Notes under the pieces: generated by a model | The model's input: only the letters and a program-made list of their open reading frames with translations | The model's database searches: none | Told to the model about the DNA's origin: nothing | Shown here: positions 44,800 through 53,476 of the stretch, one piece after another | How the letters are laid out: each line of letters begins with the position of its first letter | How positions within the stretch are numbered: position 1 is the first letter of the stretch | Position numbers and translations under genes: made by a program | NCBI GenBank assembly: GCA_965119715.1 | Contig: OZ221969.1 | Span: forward strand, 248,001-312,000 | Origin: JASBYZ01 sp029983705 | Lineage (GTDB): Bacteria; Actinomycetota; Coriobacteriia; Coriobacteriales; JAEZZM01 | Reading direction: 5' to 3' | Length of the DNA stretch: 64,000 bases

Positions 44800-45918
44800 T
44801 TAAACAGATATGCAAGACGTCTCTAAATAATCTACACAGACTGCCTCTGAATTAAAAGCAATTAAATAAGTTTTATATAATTCTGGCTTTATAATCTGTG
44901 CCTCTGAATAGCTTATACGTGCAAAAAGCTCATACGAGCTATCTTCTAGAGTAAAACTAAGCTGGCTCATCTCTCCCGTAGATACCATGGAGCAAAGCTG
45001 AGCTTTAACACAATTATCATATAGTGCCGCATGTTCTTCTTTAATAACATGGACATCTTCTGGCCTCACAGAAAAATATACTTTTTGTTTTGCTCTGACT
45101 TTTGAGTCAGCTAAAAACTTTATCTGTGTGCCTAATCCTTCTACCTCAATCCAAGTCTCCGAGTATGCATGAGCACATATGCATCCAGGAATAGCTCTAG
45201 GAATATTTAAAAATTTGCATACTTCTTCAGAGCTACAAACACTTACAGTTTTACGAGCCTCTCCGTATGCCTTGATTTCTCCGTCAATAATAACTGCTAT
45301 ATAGTCCGCAACGATTAATGCCTCATTAAAATCGTGGGTAACATAGAGAGCAGTCGTAGAACTTGCCGATAAAATCTGGCCAAACTCTGTGGCAATCTGG
45401 CGTTTTAAAAGCGGGTCCAGTGATGCAAGAGGCTCATCTAAGAGCAGGGCTTGAGGTTTTACTGCAAGCGCTCGTGCAAGTGCAACTCTTTGAGCTTCTC
45501 CTCCACTTAAACTTCTCACGTCACGCTTTTCATAGTTTTCAAGACCTACCTGGTTCAGCACTTCTTTAACACGCTTAGCGCTTTCTTGCCTAGCTACCCC
45601 TTGAATTTTCAGACCATAGGTAGCATTTTGCTCAACGCTTCCCTGCATTAGATAAGGTCGCTGAAAAATCACCACAATCTTGCCGTGTGCCTCTTTAGCA
45701 GAAACTTCTTTATTATCAATCAAAAGTTTTGCTTTTGAGGTATTTTTAAGCATACCAATGCAATTAAGAAGGGTAGATTTTCCTGAACCTGAAGGGCCCA
45801 AGAGCACCGTTGTAGTGCCTTTAGGTAAAAGTAGTGAGTCTACTTTAAGAGAAAACTGATCGAGCTCGATATCTACATCTCTTATCTCAAGATTTATTGC
45901 CTGATTTGTAGTGGGCAC
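44800..45918 (-). CDS. tupC: Tungstate ABC transporter ATP-binding protein
   Basis: 372 residues. Walker A LLGPSGSGKST, signature SLSGGEAQRVALARALA, Walker B ALLLDEPLASLDP and H-loop VTHD. A C-terminal region of about 140 residues (beta-rich; 'VYFSVRPEDVHVIKEE') resembles the TOBE-type regulatory domain seen in molybdate and tungstate importers. Follows the permease gene with no gap (stop of permease and start adjacent at 45918/45919). The tungstate assignment rests on the neighbouring TupA and TupB. Confidence 0.88.
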   Translation of the reverse strand: MPTTNQAINLEIRDVDIELDQFSLKVDSLLLPKGTTTVLLGPSGSGKSTLLNCIGMLKNTSKAKLLIDNKEVSAKEAHGKIVVIFQRPYLMQGSVEQNATYGLKIQGVARQESAKRVKEVLNQVGLENYEKRDVRSLSGGEAQRVALARALAVKPQALLLDEPLASLDPLLKRQIATEFGQILSASSTTALYVTHDFNEALIVADYIAVIIDGEIKAYGEARKTVSVCSSEEVCKFLNIPRAIPGCICAHAYSETWIEVEGLGTQIKFLADSKVRAKQKVYFSVRPEDVHVIKEEHAALYDNCVKAQLCSMVSTGEMSQLSFTLEDSSYELFARISYSEAQIIKPELYKTYLIAFNSEAVCVDYLETSCISV

Positions 45919-46647
45919 TTAAGCACCTCTTTTATCAGATTCATTACCGTGTGTCTGCATTTTTGTAAGCAAGATATTAACGATAAGGACTATGGTAAGG
46001 AGGGCCAGAGCTAGGGCAATTGAATAGCCGTACTTTCCCATACGCGTATACTGCACAATCGCCGTTGTCATAACTTGGGTCTTACCTAAGATATTTCCAC
46101 CCACCATTTGTACCGCTCCAACTTCAGAAATAATGGAGCCCATACCAGCTGCAATAGCTGCAAATATGCCAATGCGAGCCTCTTTAAGTGTGAGTGCCAT
46201 CTCCTGGAGTTTTGATGCTCCAAGCGAGCGTGCTTGAAGTCTCAGCTCATCTGGAACGCTTGCTACCGCACTTGCTGCAATTGCCGTAACCATAGGGGTA
46301 GCAATAAAGATTTGTGCGATAACCATAGCTTCTTGCGTATATAACAAATTAAGCGGACCAAAGGGGCCTTTTCTTGATAAGAGCATGGTGACAAAAAGAC
46401 CTACAACTGTAGGGGGAATGCCCATACCCGCATTTGCGAGAATTAAGATGATGCGTCTTGGAATGGTAAATTTAGAACCAAGATAAAAACCAAGCGGTAT
46501 GCCTATGCCAAGACCTATTGCAAGCGCAAGTGAGGATACTTTAAGCGAGGCAAGTATAATAGTCCAAACACTAAGGGTTCCATCTAAAAGAAGTGAACAT
46601 GCTTCTGCAAATCCATCTGTAAATATTTGGAACCCTCGAATGTTCAT
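45919..46647 (-). CDS. tupB: Tungstate ABC transporter permease
   Basis: 242 residues, about five or six membrane helices, binding-protein-dependent permease fold with the EAA-like loop ARSLGASKLQEMALTLKEAR. The sequence around GMGIPPTVVGLFVTMLLSRKGPFG is characteristic of TupB. Forms a single operon with tupA (20 nt upstream) and tupC (adjacent). Imports tungstate, and perhaps molybdate. Confidence 0.9.
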   Translation of the reverse strand: MNIRGFQIFTDGFAEACSLLLDGTLSVWTIILASLKVSSLALAIGLGIGIPLGFYLGSKFTIPRRIILILANAGMGIPPTVVGLFVTMLLSRKGPFGPLNLLYTQEAMVIAQIFIATPMVTAIAASAVASVPDELRLQARSLGASKLQEMALTLKEARIGIFAAIAAGMGSIISEVGAVQMVGGNILGKTQVMTTAIVQYTRMGKYGYSIALALALLTIVLIVNILLTKMQTHGNESDKRGA

Positions 46648-46667
46648 AGATCTATACTCTAAATTTC

Positions 46668-47621
46668 TTACTTAGCATTTGGGAAAAAGAGTGGATGACC
46701 ATACTCTTTTACACCGTACTCTTTAATTACTTGTTGACCTTTATCAGAGGTAATCCACTCAGCAAAAACCTCTCCACCAGCTTGATTTTTTGCATCTTTA
46801 ACTGGAATTACACCATATTGGTTAAGAAGGTCATCTGAGCCCTCATAACAAATCTCTAAGTTTATTGCACCCTCTTTTTTAAGAGAGAGATAGGTTGCTC
46901 TATCGGTAAAGGTATATGACTGCTTTTCATCAGCAATCTTTAGTGTATCTCCCATACCTTGACCAGTAACTTGGTAAAATTCACCCTCTGGCTTAGCGCT
47001 TGATTTATCCCAGATCTTCATCTCTTTTTTATGTGTACCTGAGTCATCACCGCGTGAGTAAAAAGTTGAATTGGTTTCTGCAAGCTTAGCAAAGGCTTCT
47101 GCAGCATTGGCACTTCCCTTAATGCCAGCTCTATCATCTTTAGGGCCAACAATAACAAAGTCGTTATACATTACGTCTTGACGCTCAGTACCAAAGCCGT
47201 CTTTTACAAACTTCTCTTCACTATCTTTTGCGTGAACAAGTAGGGCATCTGCGTCTTTAGACTCGCCCATCTTAATTGCCTGTCCAGTTCCAACAGCAAC
47301 TACAGATACTTTGAGCCCTGGATGGTCTTGTTCAAATGCAGGAATTAAAACGTCAAATAGTCCTGAATCTTGAGTTGAGGTGGTTGAAGCTAAAATGATT
47401 TCACCTTCAGCTTTTTTATCACTTGCTTCACTTGTCTCTTTATTCTCACCCTTGTTCTCATCCTGTGCCTGAGGCTGAGCAGTTTGCTCAGCAGCACTTG
47501 GATTAGCCGCAGGCTCAGTATTTTGACTTGGATTTGCGCCACAAGCTGATAATGCCATTACAAATGCGGTCATTAAAGCTATCAGTGCGAGAATAAGGCG
47601 AGACTGTTTAATCTGTGTCAT
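46668..47621 (-). CDS. tupA: Tungstate-binding lipoprotein
   Basis: 317 residues. Type II signal peptide with lipobox LSAC near residue 27, then a Pro/Ala/Gln/Glu linker to about 72. The oxyanion-binding domain starts with the TupA hallmark ILASTTSTQDSGLFDVLIPAF, followed by VGTGQAIKMGESKDADALLVH and RGDDSGTH. These motifs place it with TupA/WtpA-type periplasmic proteins with high affinity for tungstate. First gene of tupABC. An inverted repeat lies just upstream. Confidence 0.93.
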   Translation of the reverse strand: MTQIKQSRLILALIALMTAFVMALSACGANPSQNTEPAANPSAAEQTAQPQAQDENKGENKETSEASDKKAEGEIILASTTSTQDSGLFDVLIPAFEQDHPGLKVSVVAVGTGQAIKMGESKDADALLVHAKDSEEKFVKDGFGTERQDVMYNDFVIVGPKDDRAGIKGSANAAEAFAKLAETNSTFYSRGDDSGTHKKEMKIWDKSSAKPEGEFYQVTGQGMGDTLKIADEKQSYTFTDRATYLSLKKEGAINLEICYEGSDDLLNQYGVIPVKDAKNQAGGEVFAEWITSDKGQQVIKEYGVKEYGHPLFFPNAK

Positions 47622-47629
47622 ACAGCACT

Positions 47630-47670
47630 CCTATATCGTTAGATAAATAGTATAAATATCCGGATATAGG
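47630..47670 (-). promoter_or_regulatory. Palindromic operator-like site upstream of tupA
   Basis: Perfect 12-bp palindrome ATATCCGGATAT (47656-47667) and an overlapping inverted repeat CCTATATC (47630-47637) / GATATAGG (47663-47670). It lies 9-49 nt upstream of the tupA start, where an oxyanion-responsive repressor or a leader hairpin could act. The regulator is not in the window. Confidence 0.45.
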
Positions 47671-47770
47671 ATTATATTACCAATAGAATAAATGATTGGA
47701 AGCCATATTCTATAAATAGGTTATTTTATCTTATATATATTCTGTTTTATGATAATCGCTCGTAAGAAGG

Positions 47771-49018
47771 CTATTTTCTAATGCGTCTAAGTTTCTTAAG
47801 ACGATCAAGTACCAGCCTTGGTCCACCTGCCTCATTCCAATACATTGCATAAATCATATGCTTCATGAGAGAGCCAAGTTTTCCATCAAGCTGGATTGAG
47901 TCTTTAAGTGCCCAGCCAAGCGCGAAGTTATTACCAATAGACACAAACTGACCATGAGACTTTCCGTCATAGTCTTCTAGCTTTGGATCTCCACTCAGTT
48001 TTTTGAGGATGTTTTTAGCTACAAGGCTTCCTTGGCGCATCGCATGTTGTGCAAGCATTGGGTATGAGTCAACACCCTCACCCTTAACAGCAGCCACATC
48101 GCCAAGAGCCCAAATGTTTACCTCACCATCTACCAGTAAATCTGCTGTGGTGATTATGCGGTTAAAGCGGTCACGCTCAAAACCCCAGGAATTCGTTTGT
48201 TTTGAAGGCTTGGCACCACCTGCAAACATTAAAAGGCCATAACGAATTTTTTGACCAGACTTTAAAGTGAGCTCGTCTTCTTCAACTCTATCAACAAAAG
48301 AGCCAAGGTAGAGGTTAACTCCCAAAGACTTGAGGTATTCATCAGCTTGTTTGCGCATGTTATCTGGTAGATCCATGAGCACGTGATCAATTCCGTCAAC
48401 TAAGTTGATGGTAATCTCATCTGGATTAATATTCATTTGAGATGCAAGGGATTTTACTGACTCAACAAGAGGGCCAACTGCCTCAACACCACTAGCTCCT
48501 GCTCCAACAACTGTAATGGTTAAGAGCTCTTCTCGCACACTATCTTGGTCAGTCTGGCTTGCCTCACTAAATCGCTCTTCAAGCTTTGCTCTAAATTCTT
48601 CTGCATCATCCGTAGTCCAAAATGTAAGCGCATGCTCTTTTAGACCAGGTACAGGTGGGTAAGAGGCCTCAGCGCCTGTTGCAATTACAAGCTCACTGTA
48701 CGGAAGCTTAAAGCGCTCACCACCTTTGGTGAGCTCAACTTCTATCTCTTTATTGTCCTTATCGATCTCAGTCATGCGACCATAAATAAGGCGCACTTCT
48801 TTTTCACGAAAGATATTGGTAAGAGGAATTCTTGTAAAGTCAGAGTTAGTTCTGTGATCTATTATCAAATCAAGCTCAGAGCGAGAATCCTGCCAAGGCT
48901 CTGGGTTAATTAACACCACTTCATACCTATCTTCAGGAAGCTTATTTTTGGTGAGGTAGTGAGCTGCCACAACTCCGCCATATCCTGCTCCTGCAATTAC
49001 GATTTGATGTTTATTCAC
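47771..49018 (-). CDS. ndh: Type II NADH dehydrogenase (NDH-2)
   Basis: 415 residues from the GTG at 49018, chosen for the AGGGGAG site 6 nt upstream; an ATG at 49051 is in frame with a weaker site. FAD motif QIVIAGAGYGGVVAAHYL at the N-terminus, NADH motif TVVGAGASGVEAVGPL near residue 155-175, and the closing FAD segment ALGDVAAVKG near 295. No proton-pumping subunits. Oxidises NADH with a quinone or similar acceptor at the membrane inner face. Encoded alone, upstream of tupABC on the same strand but separated by about 150 nt. Confidence 0.9.
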   Translation of the reverse strand: MNKHQIVIAGAGYGGVVAAHYLTKNKLPEDRYEVVLINPEPWQDSRSELDLIIDHRTNSDFTRIPLTNIFREKEVRLIYGRMTEIDKDNKEIEVELTKGGERFKLPYSELVIATGAEASYPPVPGLKEHALTFWTTDDAEEFRAKLEERFSEASQTDQDSVREELLTITVVGAGASGVEAVGPLVESVKSLASQMNINPDEITINLVDGIDHVLMDLPDNMRKQADEYLKSLGVNLYLGSFVDRVEEDELTLKSGQKIRYGLLMFAGGAKPSKQTNSWGFERDRFNRIITTADLLVDGEVNIWALGDVAAVKGEGVDSYPMLAQHAMRQGSLVAKNILKKLSGDPKLEDYDGKSHGQFVSIGNNFALGWALKDSIQLDGKLGSLMKHMIYAMYWNEAGGPRLVLDRLKKLRRIRK

Positions 49019-49140
49019 AAGCGCTCCCCTTAATTTCGTTACAAACTTCATATTTCACTCATTATAAGTATTTGCAAAGCTAAAGGCTAGATATTGGGTA
49101 TCCAAGTATAGGTAATTTCTAAAAGTAAAAGAGTGCAAGA

Positions 49141-49929
49141 ATGAAAAAGATGCCATCAATATTTTTTGGACATGGTAGTCCAATGATTGCACTTGAGAAA
49201 AATAGCAACACCAAGTCTTTTAAGAAACTTGGCGAGCTTATTATTGAGCACTTTGGAAAACCAAAGGCAATTTTATCGATGTCAGCACACTGGTTTACCA
49301 AAGGCTTTTATGTTCAAGATCAAGAAAAGCCTGAGCAAATTTATGATATGTATGGCTTTCCAGATGAGCTCTATGCTCTAAGCTATCCTGCTTCGGGCGA
49401 TAAGAAGCTTGCACATAAAGTTCTAGACTTAAATTCTAAGGTAGTTATCAATTACGAATGGGGTATTGACCACGGCATATGGACCGTACTTTGCCACGTA
49501 TTTCCTGAGGCGGATATCCCTGTCGTGCAAATAAGCACCAATGGCCTTGCGAGCCCTCAGGAGATTTATGACTTGGGAGCTTCTCTTTCTTTCTTGAGAG
49601 ATGAGGGCTATCTGGTGATGGGCAGTGGAAATTTAGTCCACAATTTATCTGAAGTTGAATGGGGACACAAAGGTGGCAGCAAGCTTACAAAATCATTTGA
49701 TAGCTATATAGTTGACGGTATTGAAGCTAGAAGATACCAGATTCCTGTTGAGTATAAAGAGCACCCCGTCGCCCTTTATGCAGCTCCGTACCCAGACCAC
49801 TACTACCCTCTTTTGTTTGCTTTAGGTGCATCAGAGGGCAATAAGGCCCAAACTTTTAACAGAAACTACGATCTAGGTTCAATCTCTATGTCCTCATTTA
49901 TCTTGAGCGATGAGAAACTGCCAATCTAA
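49141..49929 (+). CDS. LigB/DODA-type extradiol dioxygenase family protein (YgiD-like)
   Basis: 262 residues. Class III extradiol ring-cleavage fold: FFGHGSPMIALE at the N-terminus, MSAHWFTKG, GIDHGIWTVL, and GSGNLVHNL, with the metal-binding His residues expected for the YgiD/DODA group. E. coli YgiD acts on L-DOPA-like catechols in vitro; natural substrate unclear. Its 3' end overlaps the convergent gene by 36 nt. Single gene. Confidence 0.88.
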   Translation: MKKMPSIFFGHGSPMIALEKNSNTKSFKKLGELIIEHFGKPKAILSMSAHWFTKGFYVQDQEKPEQIYDMYGFPDELYALSYPASGDKKLAHKVLDLNSKVVINYEWGIDHGIWTVLCHVFPEADIPVVQISTNGLASPQEIYDLGASLSFLRDEGYLVMGSGNLVHNLSEVEWGHKGGSKLTKSFDSYIVDGIEARRYQIPVEYKEHPVALYAAPYPDHYYPLLFALGASEGNKAQTFNRNYDLGSISMSSFILSDEKLPI

Positions 49930-50232
49930 GATTTCAAGCACGTTAATTACCGGCACTTCATAGGGATGTGCATCTTTCATGATTTGGAGTGCCGGTATAA
50001 TGTCAGCTTTTTTAATCCTAAATTCAAGCTTCATTTCCTTTTCACATGACAACTCATTGGTAGCACCAATGTGAGGATGAGAGCCCTCTAAAGGTCTCCA
50101 GTGTCCCATAACCGGGCTAGCTGCAAAAACATTATCGTAAGGTCCATCTTTGAGGTAGCCTCGCTCATTTAGCTCAAAAATGAACTGCTCAACATTGTTC
50201 TCGGGTATGAATACTTCAACTTTATAAAACAT
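49894..50232 (-). CDS. Stand-alone NIF3-insert/CutA-like PII-fold protein
   Basis: 112 residues from the ATG at 50232 (AAAGGA 8 nt upstream); the longer frame lacks a site. Motifs YKVEVFIPENNVEQFIFEL at the start, HWRPLEGSHPHIG in the middle and MKDAHPYEVPVINV near the end match the PII/CutA-like domain inserted in NIF3/YqfO proteins, which also occurs as a separate protein of about 100-110 residues. Metal-binding or trimeric assembly is likely by analogy. Function unknown. The 3' end overlaps the dioxygenase gene on the other strand. Confidence 0.75.
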   Translation of the reverse strand: MFYKVEVFIPENNVEQFIFELNERGYLKDGPYDNVFAASPVMGHWRPLEGSHPHIGATNELSCEKEMKLEFRIKKADIIPALQIMKDAHPYEVPVINVLEILDWQFLIAQDK

Positions 50233-50328
50233 AGTTTGTCCTTTGATAAAGTTTAAACGTGTTAACATTTTAGAGTACAATTGGGTACATCATGCTAGTA
50301 AAGTAAATCTAGTTAGAGGGTAGCAAAT

Positions 50329-51828
50329 TTGCAGACTAAAGGTACACGCGTATTATTTTCAAAAATCGATACACCGTTTATCAGCTCTAAAGACAAGCCC
50401 TTAATGTATAAAAAGACGCGTGCAATTGGGCTTTTGGCCGACAATCTTATATTAGACGGCACCGGTTCAACATTTCTTAATTCTAACGGAGTCATCCATA
50501 CTCCTGAAGGCAGACACTTCTTTATCGAAACTATTAATAATGAGATTCAAACTGTGGCAAGCCTTGATAAGTGGAGCTATAACGAACAAAAGCTTTTTGA
50601 GCTTATGTTAGGCGATAAGCGTATTACCACAAGTGTTGAGCGCATGCTTGCAAATACCCATGCACTTCTCAGAGATATTCTAAATCTAATAATTGAGCCC
50701 TTAGACCAAGATCGGTTTATGTACTTTTATACAGAGATTACGAGAGGTGTAAGCGTTGTAATTGAGCCTCCCCTTAGCTCAGAAGAGCAGCGCGTCAGTG
50801 CTAAGCGAACTCAGGCTATTTTAAGCAGGATTGTTGAGCGCACTAATCGCTTTGAAGATTTAAGACTTTCAGAGCGCTTGCTTGATGCTTTAATGATGCC
50901 AATTATCTTTACAAGCTTAAAGCCTTTTCCTACTGCTAATGCTGCTGTGGGTATTGTAGTGCAGCATATTTTATTACACCTCTTACGACTTCCGCTTCTT
51001 ACCTTAGCAAAACCGCTCTTCTTGTTTTATAGCTGGGCCTTACAAAAAGAATTCAATACCTCGCTTAAAAATATAAAATCGCTTAAAGATTCAATCGTTG
51101 AATACGATGATCATATAGACGTCACTGATGCAGTCGAGCAGTATCTGGCAATTATGGTTGATGAGCTTAGGTGGCTTAGAACTAAGCTTTACAGAATGAC
51201 TATTCACAGGTCTTTAAATGCTGAAGCCCTCCATAGAACAGGTCGCTTTAACTCACGACAAGAGGCTATTTTAATTGAAGCGCTTTTGCACCAAGATGCA
51301 GAATTTACTCTACAAGCTCACATTGATGAATACCATGTTGCATATTCAACTGCTAATGTAGACTTTAATAAGCTTGTGAACCAAGGCCTTTTAGAAACTA
51401 CTAAACAAGGTCACTCATTTGTATATACGGCTACTCCCCTGGTTAAAGAGCTCTTTAATGATCTTACTGATTCCGTACATGCCTATGAATTGATGGAACA
51501 AACACAAGCAGGCCTTAAGTTAGTAGATAGAGATTTAGGCCTTGAAAGTGAGGATTTTGATTTTCCTAACCTTACAGAAAAAGCCAGCAGAGCAATGCTT
51601 TTATCTTCTGAGTTTAAAATTGATCGGGATAGGCAGATAAACATGAAGGTAAATCAATTTTTAAAAGTTATAAACAGAAAAAATAGCCTACCGTTAGATT
51701 TAAAGTTAGACTCTCCTAATAATGAAACTATAGCTGCTATAGAAGAAGGTAGACGTATAGCTTCTGACCCAAACATTAAAGGCTATACAGATATGGATGA
51801 GTTAAAAGCTGACCTGCTTTCTAAATAG
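50329..51828 (+). CDS. Fic-fold-like protein with eroded catalytic motif and C-terminal winged helix
   Basis: 499 residues, TTG start with GAGGG 8 nt upstream. All-helical middle part. Around residues 195-208 it reads TSLKPFPTANAAVG, at the position and context of the Fic motif HxFx(D/E)GNGRxxR: 'LDALMMPIIF' before and 'VVQHILLHLLRLPLL' after match the flanking Fic helices. The catalytic His and GNGR are lost. A winged-helix-like region follows at about 309-375 (RQEAILIEALL...FNKLVNQGLLET). AMPylation is unlikely; DNA or protein binding is possible. Assigned by pattern only; other helical families cannot be excluded. Confidence 0.6.
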   Translation: MQTKGTRVLFSKIDTPFISSKDKPLMYKKTRAIGLLADNLILDGTGSTFLNSNGVIHTPEGRHFFIETINNEIQTVASLDKWSYNEQKLFELMLGDKRITTSVERMLANTHALLRDILNLIIEPLDQDRFMYFYTEITRGVSVVIEPPLSSEEQRVSAKRTQAILSRIVERTNRFEDLRLSERLLDALMMPIIFTSLKPFPTANAAVGIVVQHILLHLLRLPLLTLAKPLFLFYSWALQKEFNTSLKNIKSLKDSIVEYDDHIDVTDAVEQYLAIMVDELRWLRTKLYRMTIHRSLNAEALHRTGRFNSRQEAILIEALLHQDAEFTLQAHIDEYHVAYSTANVDFNKLVNQGLLETTKQGHSFVYTATPLVKELFNDLTDSVHAYELMEQTQAGLKLVDRDLGLESEDFDFPNLTEKASRAMLLSSEFKIDRDRQINMKVNQFLKVINRKNSLPLDLKLDSPNNETIAAIEEGRRIASDPNIKGYTDMDELKADLLSK

Positions 51829-51841
51829 GGTATTTTAAAAT

Positions 51842-51862
51842 ATCGGGCACGCATCGGGCACG
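51842..51862. repeat. Tandem direct repeat ATCGGGCACG
   Basis: Two copies of ATCGGGCACG (51842-51851 and 51853-51862) separated by one base, in the gap between the Fic-like gene and tRNA-Lys. Unknown significance; could be a recombination or binding site. Confidence 0.6.
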
Positions 51863-51919
51863 AAGATACATAGTCTAATCTATTGAGATTTAATTTATAT
51901 GATTACCAGGGATTTTATA

Positions 51920-51995
51920 TGGTGGGCCGTTGGGGATTCGAACCCCAGACCTTAGGATTAAAAGTCCTCTGCTCTACCAACTGAGCTAACGGCCC
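51920..51995 (-). tRNA. tRNA-Lys (anticodon TTT)
   Basis: 76 nt including encoded CCA. Acceptor GGGCCGT / ACGGCCC with discriminator A, D-arm GCTCAGTTGGTAGAGC, anticodon stem GAGGA/TCCTA-type with loop CTTTTAA, T-arm TGGGG-TTCGAAT-CCCCA. The flanking 51829-52146 interval (about 320 nt) otherwise holds only a short direct repeat and a long hairpin. Confidence 0.96.
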
Positions 51996-52090
51996 ATAAT
52001 GTTTCATGACTCAAACAACTAGCTAATGATACTACAATTAAATTCACTTTGTGCCAAGGTTTTTAAAATAATCTTCAAATATGTTGCACA

Positions 52091-52146
52091 TATGAACGGC
52101 CTCCCTTGATTGCCATACTAGGAGCTACACTGGGAGGCCGTTCATA
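52091..52146. terminator. 15-bp perfect inverted repeat after the lipoprotein gene
   Basis: TATGAACGGCCTCCC (52091-52105) and GGGAGGCCGTTCATA (52132-52146) are exact complements with a 26-nt loop. The right arm ends one base before the lipoprotein stop codon (minus strand). No T-run follows. It may be a terminator, or a small palindromic repeat unit, since the loop is long. Confidence 0.55.
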
Positions 52147-52647
52147 TTACTCTAGCCTTAAATCGTATACCGGACCAGTAATGTTTTCTAATGTTCCCTC
52201 ATATTTAGGACTTGGGTCAAATATTTCTACACTCACCTGCCCGCTTTCCAACTGATTATCAATACTCTCGGCATATAGAGTGAAATATTCATTCTGAGAG
52301 TTAGCAAGCCCAAAACAAGTTATTACATATTCCTCTTTTACTATTGAATCAATTTGGGGCTCTTTAACTAAAAAATCCACTAGCTCTTTAAGCTCTTCTT
52401 CACTTTGGTAGTTGCTTGTTTCCTCCCATAAGCTCAGACCAATTAGTTTATCCTCATCAAAAATCAAATGTAGATTTTTCAAGTTACTGTGCACTAGATT
52501 ATGATTTTTTAAAGCCGTTTTAATTTCTTGTTCCGACTTACCTATTAAATCTTCAGCGTAAATTTCATCTCTCATACCACATGAGGTGAGCATGAGTACT
52601 ATAAAAACAAATAGGATTAATTTTATAAACCTCATAAGCATCCTCAT
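52147..52647 (-). CDS. Small lipoprotein of unknown function
   Basis: About 166 residues (ATG at 52647; alternative ATG codons at 52641 and 52635 are in frame and each has a plausible GGA-type site). Signal peptide of one hydrophobic helix ending in lipobox LTSC, then an acidic soluble domain of about 140 residues with repeated Glu/Leu/Lys stretches and no motif I recognise. Flanked by tRNA-Lys and the AT-rich leader of the Mo-enzyme operon. Confidence 0.7.
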   Translation of the reverse strand: MRMLMRFIKLILFVFIVLMLTSCGMRDEIYAEDLIGKSEQEIKTALKNHNLVHSNLKNLHLIFDEDKLIGLSLWEETSNYQSEEELKELVDFLVKEPQIDSIVKEEYVITCFGLANSQNEYFTLYAESIDNQLESGQVSVEIFDPSPKYEGTLENITGPVYDLRLE

Positions 52648-52826
52648 TTAATTCCTAGTAAAACAGTAAGTTTTTTCTTTTATTTTTTATGTCTACTACT
52701 TTCTATATTTATTTTATTACTTTTAGCATAATGATTTTCGATAGTTGAGGCAATTTCTCTTATTTTTCATTTCCTTATTAATAATTTACGCTAGGATATA
52801 TCGTGCATAGGGGAGGGTAATCTCAT
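52648..52826 (+). promoter_or_regulatory. AT-rich upstream region of the molybdoenzyme operon
   Basis: About 180 nt, very T/A-rich at 52668-52740. A strong GGGGAGGG site lies about 10 nt before the chaperone ATG. No convincing FNR-type or -35/-10 pair could be picked by eye, but the operon promoter is expected here, divergent from the lipoprotein gene. Confidence 0.4.
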
Positions 52827-53462
52827 ATGAATAATGCAAACGACTTAAATTTAAGTCGATCTGAGGTATTTCATACGCTTGCAGCATTTTGGCTTAAACC
52901 AGAACAAGAAAGCTATATTGAAATTACTTCTCAAGAAAATTTATATCATTTTATTAACTTAATTAGTGAGACTTATCACATCAGTGTTGATTCTTTAGAT
53001 TTCTTAAAATCATTCCCCACCTTTGAAGAGCATGCTAAAAACTATGAGCAGCTTTTCTCATTATCCTTTGGAAAGCTTGCAGCGCCACTGGTTGAATCTG
53101 TGTATAAGAAGTGGACAGAGAATCCAGAAATTAAAACGCCTCAAGCTCACCAAACAGGATATGTAAAGGGCGATAGCTATTCTTATATGAAGGCTCTGCT
53201 CCATCAGCTAGAAATTGAGCTACCTGATGAGTACCAAGCAGATGAGCTTCCAATCATATTAGACGTCTATGCTCTTCTAATTGAATATGCGCCTGTGAGC
53301 TCAATTAAAAACTTGAGTGAAAACCACCTGGATTGGCTTGATGAACTTTCATCCAGACTTGCAAGGGTTGTTACAAAGAGAGGCTTTGGAGAGTTCTACC
53401 TTGACTTCTTAGCACTCACTCAATCATTAGTTGAGCTAGAACATAGATTGTATTTGCCCTAA
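52827..53462 (+). CDS. TorD/DmsD-family molybdoenzyme maturation chaperone
   Basis: 211 residues, all-helical, no cysteine-rich motif. The pattern of SEVFHTLAAFWLKPEQ at the start, an 'NYEQLFSLSFGKLA..P..ESVY' middle and 'LDFLALTQSLVELEHR' at the end fits the TorD family (short N-terminal helices, 'E..y..lF......p....ES.Y' motif). Such chaperones bind the Tat signal of the catalytic subunit, encoded 14 nt downstream. The placement confirms the assignment. Confidence 0.88.
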   Translation: MNNANDLNLSRSEVFHTLAAFWLKPEQESYIEITSQENLYHFINLISETYHISVDSLDFLKSFPTFEEHAKNYEQLFSLSFGKLAAPLVESVYKKWTENPEIKTPQAHQTGYVKGDSYSYMKALLHQLEIELPDEYQADELPIILDVYALLIEYAPVSSIKNLSENHLDWLDELSSRLARVVTKRGFGEFYLDFLALTQSLVELEHRLYLP

Positions 53463-53476
53463 AGGAGGAGGGACAG

